Assembly (NCBI GenBank): GCA_902806175.1
Contig: CADCVQ010000176.1
Location: 1-41,753, forward strand
Length of the DNA stretch: 41,753 nucleotides
Direction: 5' to 3'
Source of the DNA: an uncultured Solirubrobacteraceae bacterium
GTDB taxonomy: Bacteria; Actinomycetota; Thermoleophilia; Solirubrobacterales; Solirubrobacteraceae
The position numbers were made by a program, and so were the translations under genes. Position 1 is the first letter of the stretch, and every line of letters begins with the position of its first letter. Below the pieces are notes generated by a model. The model saw nothing but the letters and a program-made list of their open reading frames with translations, searched no databases and was not told where the DNA came from. Positions 31,670 through 40,034 of the stretch are shown here, in pieces.

Positions 31670-34024
31670 GTGGCCCAGCGCTCGCTGACGCCACACGACC
31701 TGGCCGGCCTCGAGGGGCTGTCCGCGGCAACGCTCTCGCCCGATGGCGGCTGGCTCGCGTACGTGCGGACGCGGCCTCGCCGTACTGCGACGTTTCACAA
31801 GTACGACCTCCTGGCGGGCGCCGACCGCGGCGACATCTGGATCGTCGACGCCGCGGGCGGTGCGCCGCAGAACCTGACGCGCGGTGTCGATGACGGGTCC
31901 GGTCATTGGGCGCCGAGTTGGTCTCCCGACGCGAAGCGACTCGCCTTGCTGTCGACACGCGGCGCAAATGTCTGCGCGTGGGTCTGTGACATCGGCACAC
32001 GACAACTGCACCGGCTGAGCGCACGAGCGGTGGACCTCAGGTCGCACTCCGCGCCGATGCTGTGGGCGTGCAACGAGGAGATACTGCTGGCCACCCTGCC
32101 CGAGGGTGAGCGTCCGGGCCGTATGAGCATCGAGATACGGGCGGCGCAGATCGCCATGCGCGAGTGGCCGAAGGCGTGGGAGGGGCTGCAGGCCACCGCG
32201 AGCGCGCTCGACAGTGGGACGACACAGCCCTTTGGCGAGCGACCGCAGGGCGCGCTGGTGCTCGTGAATGCAGCCACGGGCGTGGAGCGGACCGTCATGC
32301 GAGGCTTGTTTCGAGATCTGCGGATCGCTCCCGACGGGCATCACGTCGCGTTCTTTCGTCAGGTCGACGTGCGCCCGCCGCACCTGGACGTCAAGCTCGA
32401 CCGGCGCCGTCACGAGGTTGTCCGTCTCGGCATCGTCACCGCCGACGGAAAGCTGCTCGCCGATGGCGTGCGGGAGATCGAGCAGCCGGTGGGCAGCTCG
32501 CTTCGCTGGTCTGCCGACAGCACGGAGGTGGCACTGCTGGGCCACGTCGAGCAGGCCGCCGCAATGTCGAAGGTGATCTTTCGCTACCGGTTGGCCGACG
32601 GCCGGCTGCGGCGCGAGAACAGCGCGGGCCTGGAGCCGGCGTCGATCGTCTGGACGGGCGACAACTCGATCCTCACGTTCGCCCGGCCGGTGCAGGGCGC
32701 GTCGCCGCAGCGCGCGGACTGGTGGCTTCTCGCAAGCGGCGACGAGCCACGCAACCTGTCCGCCGACCTCGACGCGGTCCCCACGCGCCTGTTTCCGGAG
32801 GCGGGCCGCCGGTCGTTCGCCGGCCTCGGCGCCGAAGGCGTCCTGCGGCTGTCGCCCAGCGATGGTCGCTGGGTCAACGTGACCGACGGCTTCGAGCACA
32901 GGATCTCGGCGCTGCTATGGCCACCGGGCGGGGAGTCCGATCGCCGCACGACCACGCAACTCGTGCTGACGGTCGCTGCGCAGACGTCGCAGGAGAGGTT
33001 CTCGCTCGACCTGAACAGCGGCACGATCACCTCCCTGCGCTGGCCGTCGGACAACGCGTGGCTGCTGCACTTCGCGCCGGAGCACGACACGGCCGCGCAC
33101 GCCGCGTTCGATCGCACTGGTGCCGCGTTGTGGATCTCGCGGCCGGCGTTCGGGCGCCACCGCGCGCTCGTGCAGACGAACACGTGGCTTCGCGACGTCG
33201 CAGAAGGAGAGATCAGGCGCGTCGACTACCGGGGAGCCACAGGAGAGCAGCTCAGCGGCTGGCTGATCCTCCCGGTCGATCACGAGCCCGGCAGGCGCCA
33301 CCCCCTGATCACGACGTTCTACCCGGGCGTCGTCTTCGGCGGCCAGACGCCGCCGCCGATGCTCTCGATCGTCGGGGAGCACGCGAACAACCCACAGCTG
33401 CTGGCTGCGCGCGGCTATGCGGTGCTCTTTGCGAGCATGCCGCTGAGCCCGGAAGGCGAGCCGAGCGATCCCTGCCGCGACGTGGCGAACGGGCTCCTGC
33501 CGGCCGTCGATGCGGCGATCGAGACGGGACTCGCCGACGCCGACCGGCTCGGGCTCCTGGGACACAGCTACGGCGGCTACGGCACCTACGCCGCGATCAC
33601 GCAGACACATCGCTTTCGCGCGGCGGTGGCTCTCGCCGGGATCGCCGACCTGGTCAGCCTGTACGGGCAGTTCGACGCGCGCCTTCGCTACGAGCCCGAC
33701 GCGCACGAGTACCTGCTGCAGAGCCTGGCCGAGACGGGCCAGCTACGCATGGGCGCGCCGCCGTGGCAGGACCCCGAGCGCTACGTGCGCAACAGCCCGC
33801 TGTTCGCCGCCGGCGACGTGCGGACCCCGCTGCTGATCATCCAAGGCGACATGGACTACGTGCCGATACAGCAAGGCGAGCAGTTCTTCAGCGCTCTGTA
33901 CCGCCAGGGCAAGCGCGCGCGGTTCGTGCGCTACTGGGGCGAAGGACACGTCTTCCAGAGCCCCGCCAACATCCACGACATGTGGCAGCAGATCTACGCG
34001 TGGCTTGAAGAGTTCCTCAGCTAG
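31670..34024 (+). CDS. S9 family (prolyl-oligopeptidase-type) serine peptidase
   Basis: A 784-aa two-domain peptidase: an N-terminal beta-propeller (repeated SPDG/SWSPDAKRLAL-like blades) gates a C-terminal alpha/beta-hydrolase. The triad is Ser633 (GHSYGGYG), Asp729 (QGDMDYVP) and His760 (GEGHVF). No signal peptide, so probably cytoplasmic. The GTG at 31670 is the first canonical start. The frame is also open back to a CTG at 31616 that overlaps the exporter stop (CTGA), which would add 18 residues. Family members cut oligopeptides, some after proline and some in maturation of ribosomal peptides. Position directly behind an exporter suggests a peptide-related role (inference). Confidence 0.92.
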   Translation: MAQRSLTPHDLAGLEGLSAATLSPDGGWLAYVRTRPRRTATFHKYDLLAGADRGDIWIVDAAGGAPQNLTRGVDDGSGHWAPSWSPDAKRLALLSTRGANVCAWVCDIGTRQLHRLSARAVDLRSHSAPMLWACNEEILLATLPEGERPGRMSIEIRAAQIAMREWPKAWEGLQATASALDSGTTQPFGERPQGALVLVNAATGVERTVMRGLFRDLRIAPDGHHVAFFRQVDVRPPHLDVKLDRRRHEVVRLGIVTADGKLLADGVREIEQPVGSSLRWSADSTEVALLGHVEQAAAMSKVIFRYRLADGRLRRENSAGLEPASIVWTGDNSILTFARPVQGASPQRADWWLLASGDEPRNLSADLDAVPTRLFPEAGRRSFAGLGAEGVLRLSPSDGRWVNVTDGFEHRISALLWPPGGESDRRTTTQLVLTVAAQTSQERFSLDLNSGTITSLRWPSDNAWLLHFAPEHDTAAHAAFDRTGAALWISRPAFGRHRALVQTNTWLRDVAEGEIRRVDYRGATGEQLSGWLILPVDHEPGRRHPLITTFYPGVVFGGQTPPPMLSIVGEHANNPQLLAARGYAVLFASMPLSPEGEPSDPCRDVANGLLPAVDAAIETGLADADRLGLLGHSYGGYGTYAAITQTHRFRAAVALAGIADLVSLYGQFDARLRYEPDAHEYLLQSLAETGQLRMGAPPWQDPERYVRNSPLFAAGDVRTPLLIIQGDMDYVPIQQGEQFFSALYRQGKRARFVRYWGEGHVFQSPANIHDMWQQIYAWLEEFLS

Positions 34025-34094
34025 TACACGCTCCAGGGTCTGCGTGCCGAACCGGCGGCCATCCTGACGAACTCCTGTGTCGGCGCGGGTGGCG

Positions 34095-34958
34095 CTACGC
34101 CTGCTGGATCTGTGCGGCAACCCGTCCGGCCAGCCGGCGGAAGCGCTCCGCCTGGGCGCTGTGCGGCGCCGCGACGAGCAGCGGCTTGCCGTGCTCGGCG
34201 GCCTGTGCGAGCTGCGGCTCGAACGGAAGCTCGGCAAGTTGTTCGATTCCCATCGACCAGATCGCGCGTGACTCTCTGACTCTGGGGAAGAGCTCCATGT
34301 CGTGATGGCAGTGCGGGCACTGCAGTGCATGCATGTTCTCGACGCCGCCGAGCACCGGCACGCCCTGCTCGCGGAACATCGACACGACCTTCTTTGCGTC
34401 GAGATGCGCCGCGTCCTGAGGTCCGACGACGATCAGCGCTCCCGACGGGCGCAGCAGAGACACGAGATGTTGGAGCACGTCGGCCGTCCCCGGCGGGAGG
34501 TCGACGACGAGGTAGTCGAGTTCGCCCCAATGCACGTTCTGCGTGAGTTGGTCCAGAACGAAGTTCACCGACGATGCCGGAAACGACAGCGACTGGTCCT
34601 CGCCGATCAGAAATCCCGCGGACATCAGCTTCAGCCCGAAGCACTCGACGGGCTCCATGCGTGTCGCGGGGAACTGCGGGTTTCGATACATCGGCCAGCG
34701 CTTGCGGTGCCGTTTACGCGTGAGGTTGACCAGCAAGGGGATGTCGGGCGCGTAGACGTCGGCGTCGAGAAGGCCGACCGACGCGCCGTTCTGGGCCAGC
34801 GCGAGCGCGAGGTTCAAGCTGATCGTGGACTTGCCGACGCCGCCCTTGCCGCTCGCCACGAGGATCACCGCGCCCGCCAGCGGCGCGAGATGCGGATCGG
34901 CCGGCTGCGCCAGTGCGGCCGGATCAGGAGCTGATTGCGAGGGATCCTCGACGCTCAT
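34095..34958 (-). CDS. Mrp/ApbC/NBP35 family ATPase (Fe-S cluster carrier)
   Basis: A 287-aa P-loop protein: deviant Walker A ASGKGGVGKST (35-45), switch I LLDADVYAPDIP, DYLVVDLPPGTAD (switch II) and IVVGPQDAAHLDAKK. The C-terminal CPHC (Cys214 and Cys217) can bridge a cluster between two subunits. Such ATPases load or carry Fe-S clusters. The common N-terminal DUF59/MIP18 domain is absent; only a 28-residue acidic lead remains. The ATG at 34958 is chosen for the family register and has CAGACT six bases upstream. The same frame stays open far beyond it, but that sequence is antisense to the RTX gene and rejected. Its cluster client is not evident nearby. Confidence 0.88.
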   Translation of the reverse strand: MSVEDPSQSAPDPAALAQPADPHLAPLAGAVILVASGKGGVGKSTISLNLALALAQNGASVGLLDADVYAPDIPLLVNLTRKRHRKRWPMYRNPQFPATRMEPVECFGLKLMSAGFLIGEDQSLSFPASSVNFVLDQLTQNVHWGELDYLVVDLPPGTADVLQHLVSLLRPSGALIVVGPQDAAHLDAKKVVSMFREQGVPVLGGVENMHALQCPHCHHDMELFPRVRESRAIWSMGIEQLAELPFEPQLAQAAEHGKPLLVAAPHSAQAERFRRLAGRVAAQIQQA

Positions 34959-35129
34959 CCGGTCAGTCTGGCGCAAGTCGACCTCGTCCAGTCGCCGGCA
35001 CTGCACGACAACCGCTCGCGGTGACGCCAGAGGCGCAACCGCAGGCGAAACGTGCGCGCTGGTGCCGGCTTGGGCCCGGCGTTGTCGCTGGCGCTCGCGT
35101 TGTCGGGTCGTTTGGTCGATACGTGCGGG

Positions 35130-36524
35130 GTGCCCCGGATCCTCGTGCTGGTCGTGTTGTGCGTGCTGTGCGCCGCGCTGGTCGCTGGGCAGGCGTCGGC
35201 CGGTACGCGTGGCCCCGACGTGCTGCGCGGCGGCGCGCAGGCCGATCGGCTTGCGGGCGGCTTTGGCCGTGACCGGCTGTTTGGTCTTGGCGGAGCGGAT
35301 GTGTTGCGCGGCGACTCCGGCGGAGATCGCCTTGCCGGTGGCGCCGGCGCGGACCGGATGAACGGGGGCAGCGGCAACGACCGCGTCGACGGCGGTACCG
35401 GTGACGACCAGCTCGACGGCGGAGACGGCGACGACATCGTGCGCGGTGACGGCGGCGACGACTTCATCGTCGAGGCCGGCTTTGGCAACGACACGCTGCT
35501 CGACGGCGGAGACGGCGACGACTACGTCGACGCCAACCGCGGCAGCGACCGCGCGGTGCGCGGCGGGCGCGGCGCGGACATCCTGCGCGGCGGCGCGGGC
35601 CGCGACCGCCTGGACGGGGGCCCCGGCAACGACCGCCTGTCGGGCGGCGACAGCGTCGACACGCTGATCGGCGGTGACGGCGACGACATCGTCGTCAGCG
35701 GCAGGCAGTACGACAACGTCAGCCTCGGTGCCGGCGACGACCACCTCTACCGCAGCGGCTATGACAACGTCGACTGCGGCCCGGGGATCGACACGATCCA
35801 CGCGACCAAGTCCGCCGACGCGCCCACAGCGGTCGCGCCCGAGCGCTATGTCGGCCCGCGCCGCGGTCACATCAGCAACTGCGAGCTGATCGTCAGCGAC
35901 GACACGACCGATCCCCAGCAACCGGGCATCGACATCTCCCTGGGATGGACAAACGCCGGGCGCCAAGCGGGCCCCAGCGGCTCAGGGCGCGCCGGTGGCT
36001 CGACGGATGCCTCGCTGCGCTCGCGCGCGACGGTCCGGCTGACCGGCGGCGACGACTACTTCGATCCGATCGCTCGTGGCATCGGCACGGCCAAGGTCCG
36101 CTACGACTTCGCCTACGGCTTCGTGCCGCTCGGATTGCTGGTCTTCGCCCGTGCAGGAGACGACGTCGTCATCGCAACGCACGGCTCCGATCACGTCGAG
36201 GGCGAGGCCGGAAGCGACACGCTGCGCGGAGCAGCAGGCAACGATCTGCTCTTCGGTCGCACCGGAGCTGACCTGCTGGTCGGCGACGACGGCAACGACG
36301 AGCTCGAAGGCGGCCGCGGACGCGACCGCCTCGACGGCGGCGCCGGCAACGACCGGCTCACAGGCGGCTTCGACCGCGACACGCTGCGCGGCGGCGGCGG
36401 GCGCGACAAGATCGTCGCCGTCGACGGCAAGCGCGACATCGTCGACTGCGGAGCAGGACGCGACACCGCACTCGTCGACAGCCACGACGACGTGCGCAAC
36501 TGCGAGCGCATACAGCGCGACTGA
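35130..36524 (+). CDS. secreted RTX (hemolysin-type calcium-binding) repeat protein
   Basis: From the GTG at 35130 (MPRILVLVVLCVLCAALVAGQASAG, a clear signal peptide) about 464 residues. Two blocks of GGxGxDxLx nonapeptides are present: block 1 at roughly 30-205 (for example GGAGADRMNGGSGNDRVDG, GGPGNDRLSGG) and block 2 at roughly 340-440 (GAAGNDLLFGRTGADLLVG, GGAGNDRLTGG). A non-repeat segment of about 130 residues separates them. Each block is followed by a DCG...D...CE motif (NVDCGPGIDTI...CELI; IVDCGAGRDTA...NCERI) common in actinobacterial RTX proteins. RTX blocks fold on binding Ca2+ outside the cell. A GTG at 35052 would add 26 residues before the signal peptide. No dedicated type I exporter is adjacent. 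Confidence 0.85.
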   Translation: MPRILVLVVLCVLCAALVAGQASAGTRGPDVLRGGAQADRLAGGFGRDRLFGLGGADVLRGDSGGDRLAGGAGADRMNGGSGNDRVDGGTGDDQLDGGDGDDIVRGDGGDDFIVEAGFGNDTLLDGGDGDDYVDANRGSDRAVRGGRGADILRGGAGRDRLDGGPGNDRLSGGDSVDTLIGGDGDDIVVSGRQYDNVSLGAGDDHLYRSGYDNVDCGPGIDTIHATKSADAPTAVAPERYVGPRRGHISNCELIVSDDTTDPQQPGIDISLGWTNAGRQAGPSGSGRAGGSTDASLRSRATVRLTGGDDYFDPIARGIGTAKVRYDFAYGFVPLGLLVFARAGDDVVIATHGSDHVEGEAGSDTLRGAAGNDLLFGRTGADLLVGDDGNDELEGGRGRDRLDGGAGNDRLTGGFDRDTLRGGGGRDKIVAVDGKRDIVDCGAGRDTALVDSHDDVRNCERIQRD

Positions 36525-36683
36525 CAAGCACGTGGCCAACGTCCACCGCAACGCCATCGGTGACCAGACGCTGAGAGCAACCGTCGCCGCCTCGAGCTCG
36601 GGTGGTGACCACCGATGTCGCGAGGCAAGCGACGATCAGCGCGACGCCATGCGCTCGGCCTGGACGGACCGTGAACGCTGTCG
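36525..36683. other. 159-bp convergent intergenic region with small inverted repeats
   Basis: Between the RTX gene and the convergent AAA ATPase gene. Contains GTGGT-G-ACCAC, a perfect short palindrome near 36602-36612, and an 8-bp inverted pair CATCGGTG / CACCGATG about 50 bases apart. Possible weak bidirectional terminator structure, no U-tract. No gene seen. Confidence 0.3.
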
Positions 36684-37652
36684 TCAGGCGGGCGATTCGT
36701 TGGCGCCACCTGTCTGAGCGAAGAGCTGCGCCACAGTCACCGGTTCGCTGACGCGATCGGTGTGGTCGTGTCGTTCCAGCCAGCGGTTCGCCGTAGCGAC
36801 ATCGAGCGCAGGCACCTCTATCTGGGCTGCGCAGCGGCCCGGTCGCAGCACGGCGGGGTGGAGCTTGTCGATCGGCTCGTTGGTCGTGATCAACGTACAG
36901 AGGTTGAGTCCTTGGCCGAGCAATCCGTCGGTGACATTCAGCAGCCGCGAGAGTGCTTGGCCGGTTTGCGCCCTGGCGTCGGCAGCCACGAGCTCGCCGG
37001 CGTCCTCGAGCACGATCAACCGTGCTTTCGGCTTTCCCTCGGGGTCTCGGCGGGGCTCGAGGAACAGGATGTCGATGAGGTAGGAGCTGTCCTCTCCGAA
37101 GAAGATGTCGGGATCCACGACGACGTGAAAGTCACACCAGTCTCGCCACGCGCGGGCAAGGGCACGCAGGGCGTAGGTCTTGCCGGTGCCGGGCGGCCCC
37201 TGCCAGAGAATCAGTCGCCCGCCGTCCAGAGCCTGGGTGGCCATGAGGCGCTCGAGCCCGGTGCACGCCTGCGCGGCGTAGTTGTCGGCGATCTCCTCCC
37301 AGAGCGGGCTCGCGATCAGCTTGGGCATCGGCCTCGGTCCGTGCGACGTCCGCGTCCAGAACGTCATCGGCACAAGATGGGGCGCTGGATCCGGCGCACC
37401 GAACGCCTGCGCGACACGCTCGGCGAGCCAGTCGGCCGCGTGCGGGTCGTGCGCGGCAACCGTCACGGTGGCCTGGAGCGGGCTTCCCTTGGCCTCCCCG
37501 CCGTACATCTGAAGAAGAGCGAGCGCGCCCTCGTCGTCATGCAGCAGGAGGTTGGAGTTGCCGGCCCGCAGCTCGGACATCTCGACCCGGAGTCCGAGCT
37601 CCGACAGCCGCTCGGGCGTGATCTCGCGCGCGGCGAACCCACGGTGTCGCAC
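36684..37652 (-). CDS. AAA family ATPase (DUF5925-type)
   Basis: From the GTG at 37652, 322 aa. The C-terminal AAA domain has Walker A GPPGTGKT (152-159), Walker B LIVLED (212-217), sensor 1 TTNE (256-259) and arginine RPGR (270-273). ALRALARAWRDWCDFHVVVDPD and GQALSRLLNVTDGLLGQG match an actinobacterial family with an N-terminal DUF5925 domain; role unknown. The frame stays open upstream with convincing sequence (YQLAAAAFYTATAVGELNHV) back to a TGA at 37721-37719, and holds no ATG, GTG or TTG. Either translation starts at a CTG (37703), or a frameshift has cut off a longer N-terminus. Convergent with the RTX gene, divergent from recA. Confidence 0.85.
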   Translation of the reverse strand: MRHRGFAAREITPERLSELGLRVEMSELRAGNSNLLLHDDEGALALLQMYGGEAKGSPLQATVTVAAHDPHAADWLAERVAQAFGAPDPAPHLVPMTFWTRTSHGPRPMPKLIASPLWEEIADNYAAQACTGLERLMATQALDGGRLILWQGPPGTGKTYALRALARAWRDWCDFHVVVDPDIFFGEDSSYLIDILFLEPRRDPEGKPKARLIVLEDAGELVAADARAQTGQALSRLLNVTDGLLGQGLNLCTLITTNEPIDKLHPAVLRPGRCAAQIEVPALDVATANRWLERHDHTDRVSEPVTVAQLFAQTGGANESPA

Positions 37653-37721
37653 GTGGTTGAGCTCGCCGACCGCCGTGGCGGTGTAGAAGGCCGCCGCCGC
37701 CAGCTGGTACCTGCGGAGTCA

Positions 37722-37897
37722 AGTGTGAAGTGCGGGTGCGGAAAGCGTCGAGGATGGCGTGGCTGGGATCGGATCCATGCGGGTCAGGATCGCAGACGGC
37801 CGTCCATTGTCTTGCGCTCCGAGCACCTGCAGCCGCCACCGGCATCAACGAGTGCTGGCTCTTCTGGCCGGCGAACGACGCAGAGTCTGCGCGGACT
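37722..37897. other. intergenic region upstream of the recA promoter
   Basis: About 176 bases with no supported gene. On the minus strand a frame resembling SHAILDAF runs through it and could be a displaced N-terminus of the AAA gene. No LexA-type GAACNNNNGTTC was found here. Confidence 0.3.
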
Positions 37898-37942
37898 TGT
37901 GACGAAGCGGTGTTGAGACGTCACAGGCGCCCGCCCTAGCGT
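37898..37942 (+). promoter_or_regulatory. recA promoter with an inverted repeat around the -35 box
   Basis: TTGAGA (37913-37918), an 18-bp spacer and TAGCGT (37937-37942) form a good promoter; the leader would be about 64 nt. The -35 box is enclosed by a perfect 7-bp inverted repeat, TGTGACG (37898-37904) and CGTCACA (37919-37925), with 14 bases between and 21 bp centre to centre, i.e. two helical turns. That is a plausible dimeric operator. It is not a LexA box of the Bacillus/actinobacterial type. Confidence 0.6.
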
Positions 37943-38012
37943 GCGATTTCCGTCCGATCCCGCCCGTATCGTGCGCTGTTCGTCCCAAGCGCAGAAAGGC
38001 TTCTGAGTTCCC

Positions 38013-39104
38013 ATGGCTCTTACCGACACCGAGAAGGCCGCGAAGGCCCGCAACGACGCTCTGCAGGGCGCGCTCACGCAGATCGAGCGCGAGTTCGGCA
38101 AGGGAACGATCATGCGCATGGGCGACGAGGGTGCGCAGGTGAAGGTCAACGCGATCCCGACGGGCGCGCTGTCGCTGGACCTCGCGCTCGGGATCGGCGG
38201 CATGCCGCGCGGGCGGATCGTCGAGGTCTTCGGACCCGAGTCCTCGGGCAAGACGACGCTCGTCTACCACGTCATCGCCGAGACCCAGAAGCTCGGCGGG
38301 GTCTGTGCCTTCATCGATGCCGAGCACGCGATGGACCCGCTGTACGCGCGGGAGATCGGCGTCGACATCGACGAGTTGCTCGTCTCTCAGCCCGACTACG
38401 GCGAGCAGGCGCTCGAGGTCTGCGACATGCTCGTGCGCTCCGGCGCGGTCGATCTCGTCGCGATCGACTCGGTCGCCGCACTGACGCCGCGCTCTGAGCT
38501 CGAGGGCCAGATGGGTGACCAGACCGTCGGCCTGCAGGCGCGGATGATGAGCCAGGCGATGCGCAAGCTCGCCGGCAACCTCAACCGCACGCAGACGCTG
38601 TGCCTCTTCACGAACCAGATCCGCGAAAAGGTCGGCGTCATGTTCGGCTCGCCCGAGACGCAGCCAGGCGGCCGCGCGTTGAAGTTCTACGCGTCCCAGC
38701 GCCTCGACATCCGCCGCATCGAGACGCTCAAGGACGGCACGGAGGCCGTCGGCAACCGCGTCCGCGTGAAGGTCGTCAAGAACAAGGTCGCGGCGCCGTT
38801 TCGCCAGGCGGAGTTCGACATCGAGTTCGGCAGGGGCATCTCGACCTCCGGCAACCTGCTCGACCTCGGCATCGAGCACAACGTCGTCTCGAAGTCGGGC
38901 TCGTTCTTCTCCTACGGGGGCGAGCGCCTCGGCCAGGGGCGCAGCAACGCCAAGGCCTTCCTCGACGAGCACTTGGAGGTCGCGAAGGAGATCGAGGCCA
39001 AGATCTATGCCGCGCTCGGGATCGGGCAGGATCTCGTCGCGCCGATCGAGCGTGACGAGGACATCATCGTGCCGTCGATCCCTGCCGCGATCGAGGCCGC
39101 GTAG
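38013..39104 (+). CDS. recA: recombinase RecA
   Basis: ATP-dependent strand-exchange protein of homologous recombination. A 363-aa protein with [19 protein letters not shown], Walker [23 protein letters not shown], Walker [16 protein letters not shown], loop L1 EGQMGDQ, loop L2 [27 protein letters not shown], and the C-terminal domain with an acidic end. The ATG has AAAGG at 37995-37999 (spacing 13, slightly long). It is followed by recX after eight bases. It has its own promoter, which fits its separation from cinA-thpR. Confidence 0.99.
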   Translation: MALTDTEKAAKARNDALQGALTQIEREFGKGTIMRMGDEGAQVKVNAIPTGALSLDLALGIGGMPRGRIVEVFGPESSGKTTLVYHVIAETQKLGGVCAFIDAEHAMDPLYAREIGVDIDELLVSQPDYGEQALEVCDMLVRSGAVDLVAIDSVAALTPRSELEGQMGDQTVGLQARMMSQAMRKLAGNLNRTQTLCLFTNQIREKVGVMFGSPETQPGGRALKFYASQRLDIRRIETLKDGTEAVGNRVRVKVVKNKVAAPFRQAEFDIEFGRGISTSGNLLDLGIEHNVVSKSGSFFSYGGERLGQGRSNAKAFLDEHLEVAKEIEAKIYAALGIGQDLVAPIERDEDIIVPSIPAAIEAA

Positions 39105-39112
39105 GTCGCAGC

Positions 39113-39580
39113 GTGGGCAGCTCCGAGCGCGCACTCGAGCTGGCGTTTCGCCACCTCGGCCGTCGTGACCGCACGGAGGCCGAGCTGCGCCGGCACCTCG
39201 CTGCCAAGGACGTCGGCGAGCCCGAGGCGGACGCGGCAATCGCAGAGGTCGTGCGGATGGGCTACCTCGACGACGCGCGGTACGCGCGGACGTTCGCCGA
39301 GGACCGCCGCAACCTCGACGGCTGGGGAGCCGGGCGGATCGAGCGCCGGCTGCTCGAGCTCGGCGTCGACAGCGAGCACGTCGCGGCGGCGCTCGGTGCG
39401 CGCGACGGCGCCGGCGAGCTCGAGGCGGCGCTGGAGCTGCTGCGGCGTCGCTTCCGCGACGAGGTGCCCGCCAGCGAGCGCGCGCGCGAACGAGCGCTCG
39501 GGATGCTCGTGCGCAAGGGCTACGAGCTCGAGCTCGCCTACGACGCGGTGCGCGCGTTCGGCGGCACGCGACCCGCGTAA
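39113..39580 (+). CDS. recX: regulatory protein RecX
   Basis: A 155-aa all-helical RecA modulator. AFRHLGRRDRTEAELRRHLAAKDVGEPEADAAIAEVVRMGYLDDARYARTFAEDRR is the RecX signature, followed by the second three-helix repeat (GAGRIERRLLELGVD) and the third (RALGMLVRKGYELELAYDAVRAF). RecX caps or inhibits RecA filaments. The GTG start lies eight bases after the recA stop, as in most recA-recX operons. Confidence 0.95.
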   Translation: MGSSERALELAFRHLGRRDRTEAELRRHLAAKDVGEPEADAAIAEVVRMGYLDDARYARTFAEDRRNLDGWGAGRIERRLLELGVDSEHVAAALGARDGAGELEAALELLRRRFRDEVPASERARERALGMLVRKGYELELAYDAVRAFGGTRPA

Positions 39581-40017
39581 ACCTCGGTCGATGCGGTCGA
39601 TCTCGGTAGACACGAAGATCGTCCACGGGCGTCATGACCCCGAGCCGCTGCAGCCGCCCGCCGCGGGCGGCGCTGCTGTGCTGCGCGGTGCCGGACGGCG
39701 ATGTCGTGCTCGACGCCTGAGCGCGAGCCCTGGCGCAGCGCCGGGGTAGCGCCGGTTGTGCGCACCTGTCCGCGCTGGCATCATCAAGCCTCAGTCAGAT
39801 CGAGCCCGTGAGGGCGACCAACCCAGCACCCAAATACGTTCTTCAGACATCTCACAGCTTCCGACGACGGCCCACGATCACGCTCTACGAACCCACTTCG
39901 ACGCGCACTCCGCCCCTCGCTTGACCCGTCTCTGAAGCACGGCGCCGAGCGCCGCCTGCCCACAGCTCCCGCAGTGCCCGTTCTGACTCCCTGACACGTC
40001 GATGCAGGACCGCACCA
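39581..40017. other. long gap between recX and rny, probably the rny leader region
   Basis: About 440 bases without a supported gene. A 28-codon frame from ATG 39634 to TGA 39720 (MTPSRCSRPPRAALLCCAVPDGDVVLDA) is possible but has no start signals. The stretch 39800-39940 is distinctly less GC-rich than its surroundings (for example ACCCAAATACGTTCTTCAGA), consistent with a promoter or untranslated leader. Small GC hairpins occur near 39733-39760. Confidence 0.35.
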
Positions 40018-40034
40018 CCCGGACCTCGTCCGGG
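40018..40034 (+). promoter_or_regulatory. hairpin in the rny leader just before the Shine-Dalgarno
   Basis: CCCGGAC-CTC-GTCCGGG, a perfect 7-bp stem with a 3-nt loop, ends six bases before GGAGGAGG (40041-40048), the strong ribosome-binding site of rny (ATG 40057). It could be a stability element or an RNase-processing site; that is inference. Confidence 0.5.

Noticed and set aside
29623-34024. Calling the exporter cassette a lanthipeptide or lasso peptide cluster
   Set aside because: No lanthipeptide synthetase, macrolactam synthetase, radical SAM or RRE-domain protein is present in or near it.
34959-35966. N-terminal extension of the Mrp ATPase frame by 336 codons
   Set aside because: The added part is Val/Ala/Asp-rich antisense of the RTX repeats; the Mrp family register starts at 34958.
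37722-38012. LexA/SOS box upstream of recA
   Set aside because: The only GAAC (37873 region) has no GTTC four bases later, and the GTTC near 37977 has no partner.
39594-39620. Possible second copy of the long hairpin (shared 11-mer ATCTCGGTAGA at 39600-39610)
   Set aside because: Similarity does not extend beyond 11 bases and no matching right arm exists nearby; an 11-mer match in 42 kb can be chance.
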